Origin: Chlamydomonas sphaeroides
Taxonomy: Eukaryota; Chlorophyta; Chlorophyceae; Chlamydomonadales; Chlamydomonadaceae
Direction: 5' to 3'
NCBI GenBank assembly: GCA_001662425.1
Contig: BDDC01000812.1
Span: forward strand, 15,023-43,031
DNA: 28,009 bases
A program made the translations under genes and the position numbers. Under the pieces are notes generated by a model. It was given only the letters and a program-made list of their open reading frames with translations, made no database searches and was not told where the DNA came from. Shown here piece by piece: positions 22,901-28,009 of this stretch. Positions within the stretch are counted from its first letter, which is position 1. Each line of letters starts with the position of its first letter.

Positions 22901-24438
22901 GGCCCCCGTTCTGGGTTGCTTGCCGCCCTCAGGAAGCAGGTGGCGTCCAAGACCAGCGACGTGCTGGGGCTGCAGAAGGAGCTGGAGCGGCGCGCTGCAC
23001 AGGCGGCCAGCGTGCAGGCGGAGGCGGACAAGCAAGCAGCCGCCATCCGGGACCTGTCCGACAAGCTGCGAAAGGCTATGGACGCGCCACGCTTGGACAA
23101 GGCCAAGGTCCGTCGGGGCAGGAGTGGGACGGCGCCGCGGCCGGCTTGGCGCACTGGCCGCATGCCAAAGCTCACAAGTGTCTGTCCCAACATGCCGTAT
23201 GGTGCCTGCAGCTCCAGGACTACATGGAGCGCTGCGCAACAGCCGAGGACGCTCGTGACGCGCTGAGCGCCCAGGTGGCGCAGCTGCGGCAGCAGCTGGC
23301 GCAGGCCACCGGTGGGCCCGGCGCCTCGGGCTCGGGTGTGCCGCCGGCCTCGCCGGGCGGTGCCGCGCTGCGCCGCGAGGAAGACGCCATGGAACTCCGC
23401 CTGCAGCGCGACCAGCTGCAGCTCAAAGTCAAGCGCCTGCAGGAGCGCGTTACCGAGCTGGGCGGCGGCGCGGAGACTGGCTCCGGCACCGGCCGGCGCG
23501 CAGGCTCGGCCGGCGCGCGGCTCGGCGGCGCTGCTGGTGCCGGGCCCACGGCCGCGCGCGAGGCGGAGCTGCTGTCCACCATCACCAACCTCAAGGCCGC
23601 GCTGGAGAAAGCCACGGCCAACACCACGCCCACCACGAAGTACATGGCGGAGGTGGCACGGCGCAAGGAGGCGGCCAAGGACGCGGAGGGCGCGCGGACT
23701 GAGCTTGACCGAGCTCGGCAGCAGGTGACCGCCAGCGGCCGCATGGTTGCGGAGCTGCAGGCCGCCAATGCGGAGCTGCGGCGGCAGCTGCGTGCTGCGG
23801 CGGCGCCGCCGCAGCAGCAGCAGCAGGCGGCGGGCCCTGGCGTGGCTGAGCTGGGGGTGCAGCTGGGCAACCTGGAGATGCTGCTGGGGCAGCGCGAGGA
23901 GGAGGTGGCGGCGCTGCGGGGTGCGCTGGAGCAGCGTGACACGGAGCGGGAGGGGCTGCGCGGCGGAGGTGAGGGGGGAAGGCAGCAATATTAGCGCGGG
24001 ACTGGACGGGCAGGTGTTGGCATCCGCAGGAACAGGACGGGACGAGGGTAGGACCAGGCCATGCTTGCCTGCGTCCCTTCACGCTCTGTTCTGTACCTCT
24101 TCGCAGACGGTGGCGCGGGCCCCAGCGGCAGCGGCGGCGCCAGCGGCGGCTCGGACGTGGCGCGGCTGCGGCGGCAGCTCAAGGAGCTGGAGGCGGAGAA
24201 CGAGGACCTGCGCAACGAGCTCAACGCGTTCGACCCTACATTCTGGGACGAGGTCATGGAGATGAAGGCGCAGCACGCCGAGCTGGCCAAGACCGTGGGG
24301 CGCTACGAGGAGCTGGTTGTGGAGCTGTCGGACCGCCTAGGTATTGCTCCGGCGCTGCAGGCACGCAGCACGGGCAGCGGGAGGCGCGGCGGGGCGCCGG
24401 CCGGCGGCGCGGGACCGTCGCGGCCCGGGCGGGGGTGA
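10982..24438 (+). CDS. CEP290: Centrosomal/transition-zone protein CEP290 orthologue
   Basis: Thirty-eight exons with matching phases give about 2,499 residues, close to human CEP290 (2,479). In algae and animals CEP290 sits in the ciliary transition zone, helps form the Y-links between microtubules and membrane, and gates protein entry. Almost the whole product is heptad-rich coiled coil. Blocks collinear with human CEP290 as I know it include VYGLPQAVEEIRQLK (from about 466), LDEFEDKFNRQYRSWEDEK, LIGKLHLELDHSRAKESL (human SLIAKLHQHNVSLQ region), LIQWEEGKKLTAKIDTLK (2064-2081) and LRNELNAFDPTFWDEV near the C-terminus (FDPTFWDE 2431-2438; human ENFDPSFFEEI). Coiled coil is broken by a Pro/Ser/Ala linker in exon 21, a Gly/Asp-rich linker across exons 34-35, and Gly/Ala and poly-Gln stretches in exon 37. 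The start ATG (AATGGCC context) opens a 26-base exon. The TGA at 24436-24438 overlaps a strong GTGAGT donor, so a further small exon is possible. Exon coordinates are in the next entry. Confidence 0.93.
11455..11580 (+). other. CEP290: GC-AG intron 3 of CEP290
   Basis: The exon ends CTCCAG at 11454 and is followed by GCACGA. The next exon opens at 11581 after CCACAG. Phase is 0 on both sides (LQ joined to NNEVRRL). The first downstream GT would give phase 1 and create an immediate in-frame TAA with the next exon. Without splicing the frame ends in a TGA at about 11476. A GC donor is therefore the simplest reading. Confidence 0.75.
19580..19732. repeat. 72-base tandem duplication in CEP290 intron 25
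   Basis: A pyrimidine-rich unit starting CCATCCC occurs at 19581-19652 and again at 19653-19724 with only a few mismatches (for example CCCTGG against CCTTGG). A partial third copy starts at 19725. It lies in the intron 19499-19742 and runs into the polypyrimidine tract before the acceptor, so its copy number changes the tract length. Confidence 0.93.
20534..20661 (+). other. CEP290: GC-AG intron 28 of CEP290
   Basis: The exon ends GACCAG at 20533, followed by GCACGT, and the next exon opens at 20662 after ACCCGCAG. Phase is 0 on both sides (VFDQ joined to MKAVAEATINEL). Using the nearby GT (GCAC, then GTTGCG) would break phase. The donor context CAG/GCACG is identical to that of the other GC-AG intron in this gene. 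Confidence 0.75.
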
Positions 24439-24576
24439 GTTTTGGCTGGTGGCCTGCGCATTCGGGGGTTGGGAAAGGATGCGATGGTCTGAGGCGTGCG
24501 GAAAGAGAACTGTGATGGGTGGTAATAATGGCATTGTGTTGCTGGCTGGCTGCTGCCGGGCTGCTGCCGGGCAGGG

Positions 24577-25470
24577 GTGATCAACGTTCCATTGAGGCTG
24601 CTCGCAATCGAGCGGACATTGACCTATCTTTTAAGCTTGGCTTTTATCAGCTCATCAGGTTCTTGCGAAATCTGGGCTTGCAGGGGCACCATGTTGCGTG
24701 TGGCACGGTCGCAACTGAGGGGGGTACCGGTACCACGACACGCACCGGCAGCCATGCTTGCGATGCGAGCCAGCATCAATGCCCTGCGCCAGGCTCACGG
24801 CAGGGGAGCTCCCCTAGCTTGCAACGCATTCTCAGCGATCGGCTATGCGAAGCAGATGTGCGCCCAGCATGTCTTGCCGGATACCGGTACCTGCCGACTG
24901 CCGGATTTCTTCGGTTCGGGGTGGGTGTATGCCAGCACGCGGCACCCGCGCCGGGAGGGATTGCTGCACATTCGTCAGGGCGGCATGCACAAGGCTATCG
25001 CGGCCGCGCAGCACCTGATGGTCAGAGACCGCGCTCACGGAGCTGTATGTGGGGGGTCGCAAGGGAGGCGCCGCCGACGACGGCGCAGCAGCAGGCGCCG
25101 ACGGCTCTATACGGCCAGCAATCCGCAGCCCTGGCGGAGCAGCTCACCGCGGCAGGAGGCCGCCCTGGCCCGCCTGACGGCCGCCGCCGACCAGGCGGCG
25201 GCGGCGCACGAGGCGCAGGCGCTGCTACAGGCCGACATCGTCCGCCAGGCGACGCTGACGGTGCTGCGGCCCCCCACCGAGCTGCTCGACAAATCTGCAA
25301 CGGACGCCAGCATGACTCTAGCTGGTCTCCTGCGAGCTCTACCACTGCAATGACGACCGCGTCGTTGGCGAAGGAGAGCTGGTGCTGCAGATCCTGGCCA
25401 ACGCGCAGTACGGCACCGCACCTGGCCGCCGGCCGCGGCGTACGGCAGGCATCAGCAATTCGTAAACGAT
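24577..25470 (+). pseudogene. Unidentified open segments in shifting frames, possible gene relic
   Basis: A plus-strand frame runs 24577-25353 (258 codons from an ATG). Its later part (about 25140-25320) reads as an Ala/Gln/Leu-rich helix followed by TVLRPPTELLDKSATD, which looks more protein-like than chance. Just upstream, a different frame gives YGQQSAALAEQLTAA, and just downstream another gives ELYHCNDDRVVGEGELVLQILANAQYGT. No GT-AG pairs that join these cleanly were found. It could be a decayed gene, a gene copy with frameshifts, or noise from GC-rich 3' UTR. I do not recognise the product. Confidence 0.2.
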
Positions 25471-25904
25471 CGATGCGTATGACTGATTAGCGCATGCCTG
25501 TTCGCGAACGGGCAGCCTCAGAATCCCCCGTCACCTCAAGTTGCAGCGCAGTCCCTGCGCGGCCCCTCCGCGCCTAGCTCCTGCTGCTGCTTCCCCGCAG
25601 GTCGCAGCGCCCATCCTGGCTCGCACACCGGACATGCTAGCGCGCCATCGCGCCGCCGTCGCACAGCGTCCGGCCCGTTGCCGCCGTTGAGGTGCTGGCG
25701 AGGGGCGGGATGAGGGCCATGTGGCCGTGACGGGTACGGCTTGAAAGGGCCAGGGTGGTGCGGGGGCCAGCGGCCAGCGCGCGCATAAGTGCGCCGGCCC
25801 CAGCGGGCAGGAGGTGTTGCTGCCGAGCGGAATGCGTGCGGTTCAGGAGCACCATCCTCCTGGTAGAGATTGCGTACATTCTGCAATTCGTTAGCTACGT
25901 AGCG

Positions 25905-25909
25905 TTACA
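25905..25909 (-). terminator. Possible polyadenylation signal (TGTAA) of the NET-domain gene
   Basis: TTACA on the plus strand reads TGTAA on the minus strand, the polyadenylation signal used by Chlamydomonas and relatives. It lies about 530 bases beyond the proposed minus-strand stop, a normal 3' UTR length for these algae, in a locally AT-richer stretch. A five-base match alone is weak. Confidence 0.35.
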
Positions 25910-26442
25910 CCCGCGGCCCGGGCAACGGGTCAGCACATCCAGTGCCACGACCCCCCAACGCACCCGCTCCCGCCACATTGGCGGCAGCCAATGGCGCCAT
26001 GGCGCCCGGTCCACATGCCCTTGCCCCACATGCACCCTCCCCGTCCTCCGAGCACTTCATAGCATCCGAGCGATTCGTCAGTTAGCGGCCTTCGCGTCTG
26101 TCCACCCGTCAGGCAGCTGCTCCCGCACACACCAGCTCGGCGTGGCGGGCCGGCGCCGTCAGCCGCAGCGCGGCCCCACGCATGTTCCGGCAGCCCCGCA
26201 TCCTACCAGCTCCCCAGGTCCATGTGCCCCAGGCAGCCATGTACATGCGAGGCCGGCAGCAGCCACGCCGTGTTCACCCAGTCATCATGTAAAGCCGGCT
26301 CCCATACGCAGCACACGCAGCCGGCGCGTCCTTTTGTACAGCGACTCACCTCGCAGCCCAACCCCAGCCCCACACACGCTCAATGGAAGCGTGTCAATGG
26401 GCGCGTGTCAACGCCACCAGGAACGGCAGCTCGGACCCCAGC

Positions 26443-27639
26443 TCAAGCGGCCACCTGCGCCTGCTCCGGCGCCCTGCGCTTCTGCCCGCGCTGCTGCTGC
26501 GCGCCGGGCGCCGGCGGCTGGTGCTGCGGCAGTGGGCAAGCCGCCAGCAGCTCCGCGGCCGAGGCGGGACCGTCCAGCTGCATCGACAACAGCGCGCGCG
26601 CACGTGGCCGCAACCCTACAAGGCATGTGCCCGGAGGCCGCAGGAGGCAGGCACGGGCGTCAGCACAGGCACGCACCGCCGTGGGCACCCAGCCGGCCCT
26701 GCGCCGAGCGCTCGCCCTGCGCAGACGATGCACCGAGGCCCCACGCCCACTAACATACCCGGGCAAACAGACCCACGACTCGACAGGGTCTGCCCGTCCG
26801 CCCATTCCGCGCACCCACCTGCCCCAACCGCCTGGCCCGGCCACTTGATGCCGGCCCGCTGCGAGATGCCCGCGGCCGTGGCATTGGTCACCACGTCCGC
26901 AATGTTGCGCTGCGTGCTGCCAGAGCCCGGCCCCGACCCCGGCGTCGCAGCCGGCAGCTGCTGCTGCTGCTGCCCCAACCCCACCGCCGAGTCCGGCGGC
27001 GCGCCGCCGCCGCTGCCGCTCGCGGGGCTGCCGCCCCCGCCCGACCTCGCGCGCTCCGCCGCCGCGCGCGCTGCCGTCGCCACACTCGCCGGCGGGCTGG
27101 CCACTCGCTGCGCTGCCACGCGCACCGGCTGCTGCTGCCCTGCCCGTGCGGCGGTGCAGGTGGCCACCAGGTGCTGCAGCTGCCTCAGCAGCAGCGGGTC
27201 GTAGCGGCCCAGGTTGAGCTGCACCTTGCGGCTGGGCCCGCCGCCGGGCGCGGCCTCGTGGCTGACCGAGGGCGGGTGGCGGGAGGCCACAAAGGCCACT
27301 ATGGACTCCAGCTGAGAGGTGGGCAGGCCCTGGGGCGAGCGAGCGGCATGGAGAATGGCGTCGGGCGTGGGCTAGCTAAAACCCCAGCGGAAAGGGGGGC
27401 CGCGTGCGTGTGGGCGACGCGCGCACTGCAGCTTCGGGGGAGGCAAGCTGACGCTAGGCGGGGTGCGCCGAGGCCGTGCGGCGTGCGGGGGCAATGGCGG
27501 AGGCAGCTCGATGCGAGGTGCGGTGCGCCGCCGCACCCACCTGGATGGTGGACGCCAGCGCCTGCTTCTCCTCCAGGGTCATGGGGTCGCACATGCTTGA
27601 GGCCAGCGCCTTGGCCTCCCGCACCGAGCTCTGCAGCTC
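26443..27639 (-). CDS. BET/GTE-type chromatin protein, C-terminal part with extraterminal (NET) domain (5' end off window)
   Basis: Minus-strand exons are 27639-27541, 27329-26819 and 26615-26443, phases consistent, with a TGA stop at 26445-26443. The first visible exon contains DPMTLEEKQALASTIQ and joins GLPTSQLESIVAFVASRHPP, then KVQLNLGRYDPLLLRQLQHLV. This is the pattern of the NET domain (PMTxEEKxxLxxxIxxLPxxxLxxVVxII, then xIELDIxxLxxxTLRxLxxYV) of bromodomain proteins, which recruits chromatin partners. Bromodomain exons would lie to the right, outside the window; their presence is inferred. After NET the product is low complexity: Ala/Ser/Gly, a short Gln run (CTG repeats on the plus strand near 26957-26974), and a basic C-terminus with QKRRAPEQ that could serve nuclear import. 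The last exon is less certain; a donor near its end could extend the protein. Confidence 0.65.
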
Positions 27640-28009
27640 CTGCGGTCGTCGGCAAACGAACGCCGCGTGTGGGAGGACTAGGAGATGTGCGCCGCAACTC
27701 GGGCCCCGCATGGCACTGCTTGCTGAGCCAGCACCAGCCTGGCCGCTTTCCCGCTGCAGCGTCCCCAGATCCCTGTCTTGCATGGTTGCCGCACCTCACA
27801 CCCTAGCCCCTAGCCCCGCCTCCTCGCAGCTGCTCCCTGCGCTTCCCCTGCTAGCGCTCCCTGCTGCTCCTCCGGCCGCTGCTGGCCAAGCTCGGGCCCT
27901 ACGTGCTTGGGCCTCGCATGCGCGCCTCATCGGCGCTTACGCGCCGCGAAGGCCCCCTTCTTCTGCAACGGCCTCCCCTCCCCTCCCCTCCCCTCCCCTC
28001 CCCTCCCCT
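27640..28009 (-). other. Intron of the NET-domain gene reaching the right edge
   Basis: Upstream, on the minus strand, of the acceptor (GACCGCAG ending at 27640) there is no recognisable coding exon up to the edge of the window. The stretch ends in a CCCCT microsatellite. Confidence 0.5.
27972..28009. repeat. (CTCCC)n microsatellite at the right edge
   Basis: A perfect five-base repeat of CTCCC continues to the last base, at least seven units, and is cut by the window edge. On the minus strand, the sense strand of the NET-domain gene, it reads as GGGGA repeats that could form a G-quadruplex in the pre-mRNA. Confidence 0.9.

Larger units (their letters stand above)
10982..24438 (+). other. 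CEP290: Exon map of the CEP290 gene
   Basis: Exons: 10982-11007, 11077-11155, 11251-11454, 11581-11685, 11991-12088, 12288-12567, 12786-12982, 13162-13336, 13427-13546, 13704-13832, 13957-14199, 14325-14513, 14719-14995, 15188-15489, 15598-15712, 16002-16168, 16409-16483, 16655-16801, 16970-17179, 17389-17567, 17757-18072, 18258-18464, 18614-18765, 18893-19183, 19303-19498, 19743-20039, 20214-20279, 20384-20533, 20662-20862, 21010-21180, 21395-21603, 21705-21875, 22039-22135, 22256-22479, 22623-22799, 22933-23107, 23218-23968 and 24107-24438. Summed length is 7,500 bases. All introns are GT-AG except 11455-11580 and 20534-20661, which are GC-AG. The largest intron is 11686-11990 (305 bases), in which I see nothing else. 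Exon 37 could start at 23212 instead, adding two residues. Confidence 0.85.
24439..26442. other. Right-hand intergenic region between CEP290 and the NET-domain gene
   Basis: About 2 kb between two convergent stop codons. It holds the 3' UTRs of both genes. The left part contains open segments in shifting frames (separate entry). The part at 25870-25915 is AT richer and carries a minus-strand TGTAA. From about 25920 to 26440 it is C rich with no coding signal I can support. I found no clear plus-strand TGTAA close behind the CEP290 stop. Confidence 0.5.

Noticed and set aside
22648..23988. 446-codon minus-strand open frame opposite CEP290
   Set aside because: It is the mirror of CEP290 exons 35-37. 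Long antisense frames are expected from the GC-ending codon use of the sense coiled coil.
25755..26753. 332-codon plus-strand open frame
   Set aside because: Pro/Ser/Arg/His-rich filler with no domain, antisense to the NET-domain gene's last exon and 3' region.

Overview
This window is nuclear DNA from a unicellular or colonial green alga, most likely a volvocine chlorophyte of the Chlamydomonas/Volvox type. The DNA is very GC rich and the genes are split into many short exons. Donor sites are mostly of the form GTGCGN or GTGAGN, and acceptors are mostly short NCAG or NTAG sites. Two genes encode conserved ciliary proteins. Organism identity is inferred from this style, not proven. I saw no tRNA, rRNA, CRISPR array, insertion sequence or bacterial operon structure.

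Layout from left to right, with gene models built by hand from splice sites and reading phase:
(1) 81-3565, minus strand: the 5' and central part of a 2-oxoglutarate/Fe(II) dioxygenase of the prolyl-4-hydroxylase fold, with a plastid-like N-terminus. It runs off the left edge.
(2) 3862-5210, plus strand: a small five-exon STI1-domain protein, divergent from gene 1.
(3) 5907-10598, minus strand: a CFAP61/FAP61 orthologue, a subunit of the calmodulin- and radial-spoke-associated complex of the axoneme. It converges on gene 2.
(4) 10982-24438, plus strand: a complete CEP290 orthologue, the ciliary transition-zone scaffold. I resolve 38 exons giving about 2,499 residues; human CEP290 is 2,479. It is divergent from CFAP61 across only 383 bases.
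(5) 26443-27639, minus strand: the C-terminal part of a BET/GTE-type chromatin protein with an extraterminal (NET) domain. It starts beyond the right edge.

The five genes alternate strand, giving two head-to-head pairs. The CFAP61-CEP290 pair may share one bidirectional promoter, which would make sense because cilium genes are induced together during flagellar assembly. CEP290 gates entry at the ciliary base, while CFAP61 helps anchor radial spokes RS2/RS3 in the shaft. The dioxygenase and the BET-like protein have no obvious link to cilia. The STI1 protein has no assigned role.

The main oddities are two CEP290 introns with the rare GC-AG boundary and the same donor context, a 72-base tandem duplication in a CEP290 intron, a 20-base exact tandem duplication in the STI1-gene intron, optional splice sites in the dioxygenase and CEP290 genes, and a roughly 2 kb right-hand intergenic stretch with frame-broken open segments that may be gene debris. 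I did not find a wholly new biological system.
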